A stretch of 64,000 nucleotides of DNA from contig NC_080420.1 of the NCBI RefSeq assembly GCF_029873635.1, positions 52,653,457-52,717,456 of the forward strand. The letters are read 5' to 3'. This document shows positions 48,795 through 59,800 of this stretch, piece after piece. A program made the translations under genes and the position numbers. Below the pieces are notes generated by a model. It was not told the origin of the DNA, did no database searches, and was given only the letters and a program-made list of their open reading frames with translations. The stretch is from Malania oleifera (Eukaryota > Streptophyta > Magnoliopsida > Santalales > Ximeniaceae). Within the stretch, counting starts at the first letter, position 1. Each line of letters begins with the position of its first letter.

Positions 48795-49534
48795 TGTTGG
48801 GCGTTCCTCCTCACGACATTAAGAGGATGGTTAGTTTTGTGAATTAAAAAAATAAATATATAAATAAAAGGAAATTAGGGTTGTGTTTGTGAGTGGCTGT
48901 GCTAGAAATTATAAGAAAAGAAGAAAAAGAGGGTTGGCGACAACTTGACGAAAAATAAGATCATATCATGTGTGGAAGAAGAAACCCACTCAGGGTACTT
49001 GATGAGATGGCCAAATGAACTTTGATTGACTTGAAATTTTAGGTGTGCGATTGCGATGACAAGAACTTTGACTTGATCACTTTGATTGTGGTTTTTTTTT
49101 TTTTTTTTTAATTTTTTCTTTTGGTGAGACTGAATTTTATTGATCTCTTGTTTTTGTTGCTGAGATCGACTTCCAAGTAAGATTGTTTATGGTTAGTTGT
49201 GATTGGCTCTGTTATTGAGATCTTTTTTGTAGAGCTTGTGGACACCTGTATTTTTATCTTATCTAGTGGATTTGGGTTAGACCGGAGGTCCCATGGTTTT
49301 TGCCCAATATTAGGTTTTCCATGTAAATTTTTTGTGTTCTATTTTTGGATGTTTCATTGATTTATTGTTCTTGCTGATTATTTGTTGATTTAATTGTTGC
49401 ATTACTGGATTAAATTCTAAAATTAAAATTTAGTGCTCATGTCTCAAACTTATTGTTCTATTTTATTTGTACAAGGCAAGAAAGGTTATCTAAGTACTTT
49501 GTGCAAGTTCAATTATTCCACCATTTTTCCAACC
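48795..49534 (+). repeat. Cop-A 3' LTR
   Basis: Starts TGTTGGGCGTTCC and follows the 5' LTR to about 49534; the last bases are eroded (CCAACC instead of CTAACA), so the target duplication (expected TAAAG) cannot be confirmed. Confidence 0.82.
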
Positions 49535-49655
49535 TAATAAGAGATGAATATTTTTTTTTCAATATAACAAATTATTAATATAATTTTCTTATTCCCCTAA
49601 CAATTAAGCACTATTCCATGTAGAATAGTAAATGAAAAATCTTCCTCCATAGAAA
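49535..49655. repeat. Repeat R1, right part
   Basis: Resembles 50770-50895 (AATGAATATT, ACTATTC...GAATAGTAAATG, CTTCCTCCAT). It continues R1 after the copia insertion. Confidence 0.6.
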
Positions 49656-49804
49656 AAGAATCGAAGTTGTATTTAATAGCAGTATGCTAAAAATAAAGGT
49701 TTATATTCTTTCGGTAGATAATTGACACTTCTTGATATGATTTTTTGAATTCCAAAAGTACTTCGCTGCATTAATAAAATGAGTGTTTTATGAATCTTGT
49801 GACA

Positions 49805-49859
<55 letters not shown>

Positions 49860-50639
49860 ATCTTAGTTTTCTAAACATGCATTATTTCCTTGGGGATAAA
49901 AGTCTTTACACAAATGTGAAATTTAGGAGCTTAAAAAAAGCAATTCCATTCACAATATTTAGCCGCAAATCGTTCAATGGCTAGCCTCGTTGAGGACTTT
50001 ATGGTCTAACATTTGTTGGATCCATTGCTTTACATTTTACTAAAATTTTTTTTCCCAATTCTTAAATTGATACGCTTAATAATGAATGAGTTTTTTTTTT
50101 TGTGAAATTTAAATGGATTATTAACAATAATTGCTGTATGTGGGGAGAAAAGGGAAGTTCCATTATTTGGAAACTTTAATTTAAGATATATATATATATG
50201 CACAATTTATGATGTAATCAATACTAGAAAGGCAAAAGGGATTTTATTTTAAAAATTTTTAAATCTATACTAATATATTAAAATGGGATGTTGTCGATCC
50301 CAAGAGGGAATATTGGAGGAATAAGTGTGACTATTTCTTTTTCTTTTATCTTTGTTTCTATTAAGTTTGGGTTTTTTTTTTTTTTTTGTTGGATTTATTG
50401 TAAAGTGATTGTGATTTTGTCAAAGATTGGTAAGGGAGATGTTTATGTTCATCATATATTTTTCTTTAAAATCCTAACTTTCTAATATGTGATACTTCCA
50501 TAATTTTTTGTTTTTTGTTCCAATAATTCAACTAAAGCCAATTTTTTGACACACTTTGAATTGATCAATTCTCCACTACAACTAGCGATTCAAAATTAGG
50601 ATTTATTTTATGGCTCTACTAATTTGAATATTTATTTCA
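49656..50639. other. AT-rich intergenic DNA with a CT tract
   Basis: A (CT)n tract lies at 49807-49857. Nothing else is recognised. Confidence 0.5.
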
Positions 50640-50895
50640 TCAATGTGTCTTTTAATTGTTATTTTAGTTATTTTTAGCAGATTTTAATAAATGTTTTTGG
50701 TTATTTAAATGACACAAATGCTTATATTTATATTTTAAAATGCTACAACTTAGAGAGAGAGAGAGAGAGAGATTAATGAATATTCTTTATTGTTTACTAT
50801 TATAAACTATTTATGAAAAAAAAATTTCGTATCCTTCCAACAATTAATTACTATTCTTGTGAAATAGTAAATGGAAGTTTTCCTCCATTATGTCA
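50640..50895. repeat. Repeat R2: uninterrupted copy of R1
   Basis: Contiguous counterpart of 16345-16461 plus 49535-49655, with a GA tract (50755-50772) about where Cop-A inserted in R1. Confidence 0.6.
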
Positions 50896-51767
50896 AATTT
50901 TTTACAAAAATTGGTCTTACTATGAATGTTTAAATTTTATGTATGAATTTTCTGAAAGAATTTTGTGATGGTTAGAAAAGTGCTCCAAGCCTTTTGCCAA
51001 ATGTATGTGCACTTAATCATTCATTAAGGCTTGATATTTGCTAACAGTACAAAGATTGTTCATTGATCTTGGACTTAATATATAATTCAACGAGCAATGA
51101 TTATTTTTGAAGTATATTTATTTTAATTTCACATTTTAACTAAGCTCGTCTTGATATATTAGCTCGCCTTGATATATTTATTATCCTAGCATGATTTATC
51201 ATCATAATAACCTTAATAATTCTTGATTCAATAATGGTTATATATTTAATTAGTGGGAATTATTTGAACAATTCAGGACACTATTGTTTGTTCAACCATC
51301 TTATATTAGCATGCTTAACAATGACTATTTATTAAGTTAAACTCGGTCACCTTGTTTGGTGTTGGTTATTTATATAAGTTGGGCCTAATTCCCTAAGTTC
51401 AACATTTGCTCATCAAAGGCTCAATGCCTAATTTCGATATTTTCTTGTCAAGCTAGATTTATTTCTTACCTTATGATGAAAATTTAGTCATTTATAATTG
51501 GCTTGTAGTTACTTATGCAATCACCATTTGATTATTTTACTTGATTATTATAACTACATATACTTATTTTGAAATGACTATTATGCTAGCTTGTGATTGT
51601 TCACAAAGCATAATGTACCTATATGCATAAGACATGACACAAAAGGCGAAAGCTTCAAAAAAGAAGGAAGCATCAATTAATTGAAATGCCAAAAATATGT
51701 TTAGCCCCGTAGAATCAACTTATTATAGCTATAGGGACCAAAAAGGAACAAAACCTCAGTTGAGATG
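50896..51767. other. Intergenic DNA
   Basis: AT-rich, with no supported gene or repeat. Confidence 0.45.
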
Positions 51768-52010
51768 GTTAATGTCACGCCCCGAACCCGGCAATGGGAC
51801 CCAGGATGTGATATAATAATCTAATATGTCACTATATCATACAAAACACAAATGATACAATAATGAATGAGGGTTCGACCCCTTGGGGATCTCCTACACC
51901 CCATACACATTCACATACACGACATATACGTAGCGGAAAAATTCATTCTGTACATACATAATACCATACCAGAGTCTATACAGATTGAGTATAAACTCCA
52001 TAATACAAAA

Positions 52011-53999
52011 TGTTGATTAAGGTGTAATCCCAAGAGGGGGGGTGAATTGGATATTAAAAAAAAAATTAAGCCACTTAATTTTCTTTCACACACTTCTTAT
52101 AAGTTTACCAACTACTTCTAGTTGCTCAATTACGTGTGAGTGTGGCAATCCTATCTATGTATGCAATATACTTGATTTTAAATATAATGCGGAAAATAAA
52201 GAGTAAAAGGAAGAGAGAAGACAAACGTGATTTTACGAGATTCAGCCAACCCGGCCTACGTCGTTGCCTTGAGCAACCACTCAAGGATTCACTAAAAACC
52301 CTGTTCCTTAAAGTGAGACGGAGCTTCTCGTACAATTCGCTGCTTACAAGAGGTACAACTTCCTCCTACTCCGATGCTTACAAGAGATACAACTCTCTCC
52401 TCACACATCGGTTCACACACCGAACCGTGTATAGAATAGAATCTGTAAAATAACACTCAAAACAATGCTTCTAACAAAAGCTTGTGAGTACAATTCAAAT
52501 TCCTAACAAATTAACATATGATATAACTTGAAGCTCGTGAATGTATAAAAACGATACAATCGTTTTATGAATGATTATACATCAACACACAAATCTCGAT
52601 TTATTCAAAACTCCCAAGTTAAAATATATTTGAAATGCCTCGGAGTTAACTAGGGTTCTTGGTTCACTTTTGTAAAGATGCAAAAGTATGTTTGAAGTGA
52701 ACTCGTTAACAAAATTTTTGTCTTGAAAACAAGCTTAATCAAAATCACAAATCTTTATTCCATGTATTCTATCACAAACTGAGAATATTAATTTTCAGAA
52801 AATATTCCTCAATTTAGAAATATAGTTATAAGTACCAAGGATATTTAATCAAGCTTTAGTATATCAAAATATAAATCCTTTGAAGAACACCCACTTGAAT
52901 CAAAAATAAATCAACCAAGTTAAATAAGTTTTCTCAAGTAATGATCTTCTCAAAAATATATTTTATATGAATTGATACACTCAAGATCAAAACTTTTCAA
53001 TACTTAGTCAAGAACAAGCAATGAGATGAGAATTTCTTAAGAATATAAGCTTGAAAGATCAAACCTCAATACTAGATTGAAGTACAGTAGAGTAAGCAAG
53101 TTCCCTTTGAGAATCTGAGTTGATTTGCTTAAGCTTGAAGATTAGAGATTGAGAAGTAAGCAATCGTATAGCACTAAGAGTAGATTTTCAACGTTCTCTC
53201 AACAAAGTGTGTTCTTTTCTTTCTTGTGTATCTCTCCCATGTTCTAGGGTTTAGACATTTAATATATATAGTCTATGACCCTTAGGATTGATTTCAGACA
53301 TTGGATCAATCAGATAGTTCACGTGTTTTTAATAAAAATCTGATTTTTTAGGCTTTCTCGCAAGTTCAGGCAACCGAACTGGGGTTCAGGCTCCTGAAGT
53401 GACAACTTCAGGCACCTGAGGTTCTAGGGTCAGGCGACCGAAGTACCTCTGTCAGGTTCCGTCTTTCCCATTTAATTCTTCAGGCGACTGCACTTAATCT
53501 TCAGGCTACCGAACTTATTCTTCAGGCTACTGAAGTAAGGTTTAGGCGACCGAACTCCCCTTTTTCTCAAATTTTCTTTTCTAAGTTAAAAATCCGTTTT
53601 GATTCTCTTCTTGGGTCTTTTATAAAACATATTTTTCAATGATTTGAAAACATTTATAAGTTCATACAGGTTCCCTAATGATATACATGAAATGCATGAA
53701 ACCTAAAATCATTCTAAGTTATATTTGAGCTTCAAAATAAATCATATGATAATATAAATACATAAGCTCTAAATACCCATTCCCAAGAGATTCTTGAACT
53801 TTGCCGCTTGTATCTTGATTCTTGTACTCTTTGAGTTCCATGGTACTTGCTAAGATGTGTAAGCTTTACTTGAAGGCTTCCATGACTCATTATCTTTTTG
53901 TGCATGCTTAATATAGTTCCTATTCACAAACTCGATGCACAGATCAAATACCAAGTGATTTGTCATTATCAAAACAGAATTGGACTCGTAGAGTCAATA
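52011..53999 (-). mobile_element. S''': diverged S-family solo LTR in LTR E
   Basis: 1989 bp, TGTTGATTAAGGTGTAATCC...AGAGTCAATA, with perfect duplication CAAAA (52006-52010, 54000-54004). The conserved start word TAATCCCAAGAGGGGG places it in the S family. Its upstream array (53360-53560) uses CAGGCGACCGAAG or CAGGCTACCGAAC instead of GGTCGACCGA. The minus-strand TATA-like region is near 53272-53261. Confidence 0.8.
53360..53560 (-). promoter_or_regulatory. CAGGC(G/T)ACCGAA array in S'''
   Basis: About eight units of the form TCAGGCGACCGAAGT, spaced 20-35 bp. It holds the same place as the GGTCGACCGA arrays of S1, S' and S'' but with a changed, less symmetric core. Confidence 0.65.
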
Positions 54000-55295
54000 C
54001 AAAACATAACCCAGGGTGTCAGCAAATACCCAAAACGACAACCCTGTTACAATCCAAGTGCTTACACTAGTACCCTAAGCAGTAAACCGACCACCACGCT
54101 CCCCACACAAGGACGCTAGTTCCGGTTACTCGAAGGACCTGAAAATATGTACGTATGATGGGGGTGAGACACCTCTTAGTAAGAAAGAATCAGGTTATAT
54201 CGGTGTGTGGCATATGAGTGTTATCATGACATATAACATACACAGTTCAATACAGTTCCAGTATTTTCACAAAACAGTTCCAGTATAGTTCTCAACACCC
54301 ACACACACATGATCAAGTAACCCAGTGTTGTCACACCCTTCGGCACGAAGCCGGCCTACATTACACGGCATCCCCGGCACATGGCGTAGCCCCAGGCTCC
54401 CATGGCATCATACCGATACATTTGGTGGATCCACACCCTTCGGTGATCAGCCGGTAAGAGGCGATATTTCATGCCCTCGGATATAGAACCAGACACTCTT
54501 GTCACTGGCAAGCGGTATTTCACGCCCTTGGATATAGAGCCAGACACTCTTTCACAACCTGGAACAATTTGGAACACACGTTCCTATATATCATTTTAGA
54601 AAATCACAACTAATGCATGTTCATATAACAGTTCATTCCACACTTATTTGGTAATCACAAAACCATAATTTTCAAGAATACAGTTTAAAATAAGTCAAGG
54701 CACGACCATCTCCATAACACAATATATCAACGGTTTTCCAACGAAACCAGAGATACAACCCGATGCCCCTTTTTTCCCAAAACTGTAACATGAAAATTTC
54801 GTAATTTTACCTGTTAGATTTCCCCAAATAAGTAGCCAAAACACATACAGGACCGTGAACCATAGTTCTACCAAATCCAATTTTGAAAATAATCGATATA
54901 AACGGAATCCCCTTACTTTTCCTCGAAAATCCAAACCCGAACTTTACGACTCCTAAACAGCGAACTGAGTTCCCAAAACCTATAAATCACAGTACAATAC
55001 CTACTTACAATTCCATTCTCTACAGTTCTACCAAAACAAAAATGAAAACCGAGTCTTACCTTGATTTTTGGGTCAAAACCCGAAAATCCTCGAAACGGAG
55101 ATCTATTCCACAAATCACTAAGAGAATCCTTCCTTGATCCTCGTGGTAACGTCGAATTGTCGATTCTAGCAACAAATGACGAAGAAATCTAGAGAGAGAG
55201 AGTGGAATTTTAAGTTCTTCTAGAGACTGGGAGAGAATTTAGTTATCTTAGCTTCTAAGCAACAAGAAAGATATTTATAGCACCTTTGACTCGAC

Positions 55296-55478
55296 CAACG
55301 TCGTCGACGAGGTGGCGTCTTCGTCAATGAGTCAACAAAGGGAGTTCGTCGACGTAGCGGTGGCCTCATCGATGAGCCTGAGATTTCTAGATTTCCCAAA
55401 ACCTCTTGGCTTCTCCTCGTCGACGAGCCTCTGCATTTCGTCGACGAACAACAAAAGGGCCTTTGTCGACGAACTCTG
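55296..55478 (-). promoter_or_regulatory. GTCGACGA palindrome array in LTR E
   Basis: Seven copies, including CGTCGTCGACGAGG and TTTCGTCGACGAAC, just upstream of the minus-strand TATA box. Confidence 0.72.
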
Positions 55479-55549
55479 CACAATTTTACTGTTTTATCCT
55501 TTTCTTACTTATTTATTCCCTATCACACGGATCGGGTTCTTACAGTTGA

Positions 55550-56688
55550 GAAGATACATCTTGCTAAAATTGAGAGGGTCACCTAACAAAGAGCAAAACC
55601 TTGATCAAATGCCAAAAGAGGTGCAACTTAGTGAAACTAACATGCTTATAACCAAAATGACAAGCAGGAAAATTAGTGACTTTTAGTCAGAGATGGCGAA
55701 AAAAAAGTGAAGCTTTGAAAATTGGGCTCCTAATAGCCTATAAGCCAACAAAATATAAAACCTTAGCTAACAAAGTTATAATCTAAAAAGCCAATTAAGA
55801 ATAAAATCTCAATGAAGATGGCCAAAAGAGGTACAATTAAAAACTAACTTGCTCTTCATACCTAATGGGAAAATGAAACGAGATCATTAAAGTTAAGACA
55901 TGCATGTTAACCTATTCACATTTTGGAGGACTAAAGAAGAAGAGCTAAAGAGGCCAAAGAAGCCTAGGAGGCTCGTTGCCTTGTTCACCTTGAAGATTAT
56001 AGGCAAAAAGAACCTATATCAATGACATATCTTGCTCAACAAGTAAAATACTACAAAAAAACTTGACTATTAATGACCGACCAACTTAGAGTAATATAAT
56101 AAGCTTAAGCATTAGAGTCTGACACTAAAAGGAGCACCTTGGTTCCACAAAATTATAATGAGCTTAAGCCTATAAATTTGATACAATATTTTTTATCATT
56201 TAAAATGAAATCTAAAGAAGACATGAAGGAAAGAATATTTTCTCTTTCTAATAAAAAAATGTTTACTTTAGCCTTCTGAGTATAGGGTATCTATTGGAGT
56301 AAAATAGTCCTTTAATTATATTAAGACCACCTAATCAGAGAACAACTTGCTTGCTCTCCAAAAAAAATCCAACCAACTTTATTTTCCAAGCCCCTCATAA
56401 ATACTCACATCTTGATTGAGAATAGGTTACACCCTTTCTAAACTCTTAATTAATTAGATTCTATAGCAATAATTAAATACGATGATTTGATTCTAACATC
56501 AAAGATGTCTCCCGAAAAGAGAGAAATTAAGTCCTCCTAAACAACATTATCCCCATATTTGCGAGTGATCAACTTACATGAGGTTGGATAAATAATTGCA
56601 TGATAATGTAAATTATTAATTACGTATTAGCATGGTGAGGGTGTCATACTACATTAATAATTATAATAGTTAACCCCCACCATTGGTG
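55550..56688. other. Intergenic DNA
   Basis: AT-rich, with no supported gene, LTR or inverted repeat. Confidence 0.45.
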
Positions 56689-56693
56689 AAGAA

Positions 56694-57027
56694 TGTTAGG
56701 AACTTGTGAGCAACCAGATCAAAGTGACACCAAAAATTTAACGTGGTTCGGTCAATATCGACCTACGTCCACAGAGCACACACCAAATATTCACTATTTT
56801 GCCAGAAAATTACAATTCTCACTCTATCTCTCCCTCTCTTTCTCCTCTCTGCTCTCTGAGCTTCATCTTCCAATCACTATTTAATTACAATTTAAACATA
56901 ATCAATCAAAACATTGGAAGTTACAATCATGGGATAAATGGAGATTAATTTCACCGTGTGAGATTAATTGCACCGCGTTCCAATCTCAGCTCTAGCTCCT
57001 GGCTGTCTCCTGGCTCCAGCTATAACA
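56694..57027 (-). repeat. Cop-B 3' LTR, lacking the TATA region
   Basis: Matches the 5' LTR but is 53 bp shorter. The missing part is around 59960-60020, which in the 5' LTR contains the minus-strand CTATAAATAGAG promoter. Confidence 0.85.
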
Positions 57028-57098
57028 ATCTCTCACTTGGAGACAGAGACGCCTCCTCAACCAGTATCATGAATAAATGATGTGTTCAAAATATGTCT

Positions 57099-57440
57099 TC
57101 AGGCATGAAGACCAACTGAAGTTGAACACAACTTTAACTTCTCTGCAGTCACCACCTTCCTGTCTGCTCGATTCCTGCGGACTAATCTGATGGCTGTCAG
57201 CCTCACAACTAGTGTAAAGATGCCGGTGTAGTCAATCCCTTCCTTCTGTTCAAAGCCTTTGACTACCAACCAAGGCTTGTACCTTCTCGAGTCGTCATGC
57301 TCCTCTTCGATTTTGTACACCCACTTGTTGTGAAGACCTTTGGGCAACTTTCACGTTCTGTTGGAGGTGAGGGATTTCATCTCATCCTTCATCGCAAGCT
57401 CCCACTTGCTCGTATCTGCCACCTGACATGCTTCATCATA
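57099..57440 (-). pseudogene. Cop-B reverse transcriptase start, joined to the 3' end
   Basis: The frame 57347-57099 reads GLHNKWVYKIEEEHD, RYKPWLVVKGFEQKEGIDY and VVRLTAIRLV, the N-terminal third of Ty1/copia RT. It then passes directly into the sequence normally found just before the 3' LTR, showing an internal deletion of the rest of RT and of RNase H. Confidence 0.8.
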
Positions 57441-57734
57441 GCATTCGGGCTCTCCTCTATCTGTAGGAAGTAAGTAATCAATATACCTTCTATTTGGTAT
57501 ATAGGACCGAGTATATCTCCTAAGCTCCGAAGCTGGAGTAGGAGACAGTGGTGCAACGATCTACTCCACTAGTTCCTCCACCTAAGGATTCTCGACATTC
57601 TGCTGTTGTATCCCGACACATTTTGAGTGGACTAGTTCTAGTCTCTTCTTCTTTGGGGCATGGGTGTTTATTTGGAAACTGACCCTCTTCTGTTTCATGA
57701 TTATACAATCCTCACACATGTCAATCTGCACTGA

Positions 57735-58225
57735 CTATAGACCACTCGATATACCCTTTGAGTGCATCACCCTGAGTTCCTTCTTGCTCATGTGACCAAG
57801 TCGTTGGTGCCAAATGTTGCTGTCGTCATTTCTTACTGCAACTGAAATAGATATGGAGGCATTGGAGGTTAGAAAAAGTGTCCCGCTTTTCTTACCTCGT
57901 GCAATCGTTAATACACCCTTTGAAACTTTCCATTCATCTCCAATGAATTTCATCATGTATCCCTCATCTGCCAGCTGACTAACTGAGATCAAATTCTTTC
58001 TCAGGTCTGGAATGTACCTGATATCCTTCAGCTTCCATATTGACCCGTTTATATTGATCTTCACAACTCCCTTGCCGGTTACGTAGCAAGGTTAATCATT
58101 GCCAAGGTACACCTTACCAAAATTACCCGATGTGTACTCCCCTAGGCAATCTCTGTAGCATGTGGTATGAAATGAGGGTCCGAAGTCTAAGACCCAAGAC
58201 TCCTGCTTGCTCTCCAAAGAGCAGA
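57735..58225 (-). pseudogene. Cop-B protease and pre-integrase
   Basis: The protease active site is WVLDFGPSFHTT, where the family has D-S/T-G. This is followed by the pre-integrase block: WKLKDIRYIPDLRKNLISVS, then GTLFLTSN and IWHQRLGHMSKKEL. The integrase catalytic core is absent after it; the frame at 57708-57520 resembles only the integrase-RT linker. Confidence 0.82.
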
Positions 58226-59067
58226 TCAACATCTCATCATTTTGGAAGCAATATTTGCTTCTGTCGTTGCCCTCATCTCATATTCTTTCTTTTGACTCCT
58301 GCACTGGTTCTTGTAATGACCAATTTTTCCATAGTTCCAGCACTGAATAACTTTTGTACTCTGGGAACCTGTGTCCTGAGTACCTCTGGGATTTCCAAAT
58401 TTAGACCGCCTGGACTTAGATTTGCCGTGGTTGTTTGATCGTCCATGTCTGTTTCTTCTACCTCGACTCTCCATGTTCAAGGCTGAACTCGAAGTGGAGC
58501 CATGGTTCAACTGCATTCTTATTTCCTCTATTAAAATCATGCTGGTGACCTCATCGTATACAAGCTTTGATTTTCCTACGGAGTTACTGATGGCAGTAAC
58601 GACACCATTCCAACTTTTAGACAACTGACTAAGAATTAGTAGGGCCCGAATCTCATTATCAAACATTATTCCGACCGAGGCGAGTTGATCAAACAACTCA
58701 TTGAAGTTATTCAAATACCTGCTGAAACTTTCACCTACAGGCATGCTCATCGTAAATAGTCTTTTCATGAGATGTACCTTGTTTGCGGTTGAAGGCTGCT
58801 CGTACATATTAGAGAGCGCATCCATCAGAGACTTTGTGGATGTTATATGCTTGATATTAACACCACAGATTTCAACAACGTCATTCTGATGGCTCCGACG
58901 GCTTTTCGATCAAGCAACTCCCACTTGTCCTCGTTCATGGATGCTGGCTTACCCTTCAATAGTAAGTGCGATTCCTTCCCAAACAAATAATCTTCTATCT
59001 GCATCTTCCAGAAACTGAAATTGTTGTCATTGAACATTTCGATTTTTGAGTTATTTTCGTTTGGCAT
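58226..59067 (-). pseudogene. Cop-B gag
   Basis: Two frames (59067-58843, 58825-58226) give the Ty1/copia gag: IEMFNDNNFSFWKMQIEDYL at the N-terminus, the UBN2-type core (LMKRLFTMSMPVGESFSRYL), a basic Arg/Ser-rich linker and a zinc knuckle CWNYGKIGHYKNQC with the second Cys changed to Tyr. A frameshift lies near 58840. Confidence 0.85.
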
Positions 59068-59194
59068 CTCGATTTGCTAATCTAGAGATGGAATTAGCTC
59101 AAGTGGATAGTGCAGTTGGATCCGGAACGATCGAAAACCCTAAAAATGGTTCAAGTCCCTCGAAAAACGGACTCAAAATGACTCCGAAAAGCTC

Positions 59195-59432
59195 AGTCAA
59201 AGTTTGGTCAAACATGGTCAAACTTGGTCAACTCTGATCACGTGGCGCTGATGTGGCACTGCTGACGTGGCAGTGGGGTCTGACGTGGCAATGTGGGGCC
59301 CACTGATGGCATGACAACTTACGTGGCAGAGGTGGGCCCACCTGCTGGCGTGGCGTTTGACATGGCACCCGGTTAGCTAATGTGGGCACTGGCGTGGCGC
59401 TCTGGTTGACTTAGCGATGTTGACGTGGTCGA
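59195..59432 (-). promoter_or_regulatory. W-box and ACGTGGC clusters in the Cop-B leader
   Basis: At 59195-59231 four GTCAA(A/C) words occur in 37 bp; on the minus strand these are TTGAC W-box cores. At 59239-59432 five ACGTGG cores and about four one-base variants (ATGTGG, GCGTGG, ACATGG) follow. ACGT is the core of G-box and ABRE sites. They lie in the untranslated leader between PBS and gag. Confidence 0.6.
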
Positions 59433-59785
59433 TTCTGTGTGGGCGGATCGGGTCCGGTTCTCAGGTTGATCCGCGTTTGAGTGATCTGCCAAGTCGGGTC
59501 AGGGAGTGAACTAGGTCAAGTTGAGGTTGTTCGGGCGGGGAAGACGCGTGCAACGCGTGCAGCACATGAGGGACTGGTCACCGGCGCGTGACGAGTGCGT
59601 GGCGAAGCGTCCTGCTCCAACGAGGCACGTGCCGCTTCATCTAGAGTCCGTTCGAACTCAGGTTGGCACGATTCTCTTCGTCTCGGCGAGCTGAATATGT
59701 TGGTGGCCCAAAAATGCAGTTTCAATCTACTGGACATAGCTCTGATTTTGGGATCACTTCTGATCTAGCTTTTCTGCTCCAACCG

Positions 59786-59798
59786 GGCTCTGATACCA
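59786..59798 (-). other. Cop-B primer-binding site (tRNA-iMet)
   Basis: The minus strand reads TGGTATCAGAGCC two bases inside the 5' LTR. Confidence 0.9.
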
Positions 59799-59800
59799 CT

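Larger units (their letters stand above)
16462..49534 (+). mobile_element. Cop-A: Ty1/copia retrotransposon split by nested insertions
   Basis: The element has a 5' LTR (16462-17188), a PBS, gag (17232-17981), protease and pre-integrase (20071-20245, 22307-22691), integrase (42049-42600), RT (42600-44050), RNase H (44051-44379 and 48559-48790) and a polypurine tract with 3' LTR (48795-49534). All are on the plus strand and in Ty1/copia order (integrase before RT). Without the insertions it would be about 5-6 kb. Every coding part has stops or frameshifts. The inserted elements are LTR A (17987-20065), LTR C (20246-22301), chromovirus G (22697-42043) and S' with S'' (44380-48553). It is the oldest layer of the cluster. 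Confidence 0.85.
51773..55544 (-). mobile_element. LTR E: solo LTR holding S'''
   Basis: In plus reading it runs TGTCACGCCCCGAACC...CGGGTTCTTACA, with GTTAA (51768-51772) and GTTGA (55545-55549) as a 5-bp duplication with one mismatch. Net length is about 1.8 kb. It contains the GAGACACCTCTTAGTAAG block (about 54166), a minus-strand TATA box (GCTATAAATATC) near 55281-55270 and a GTCGACGA array at 55296-55478. Confidence 0.8.
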
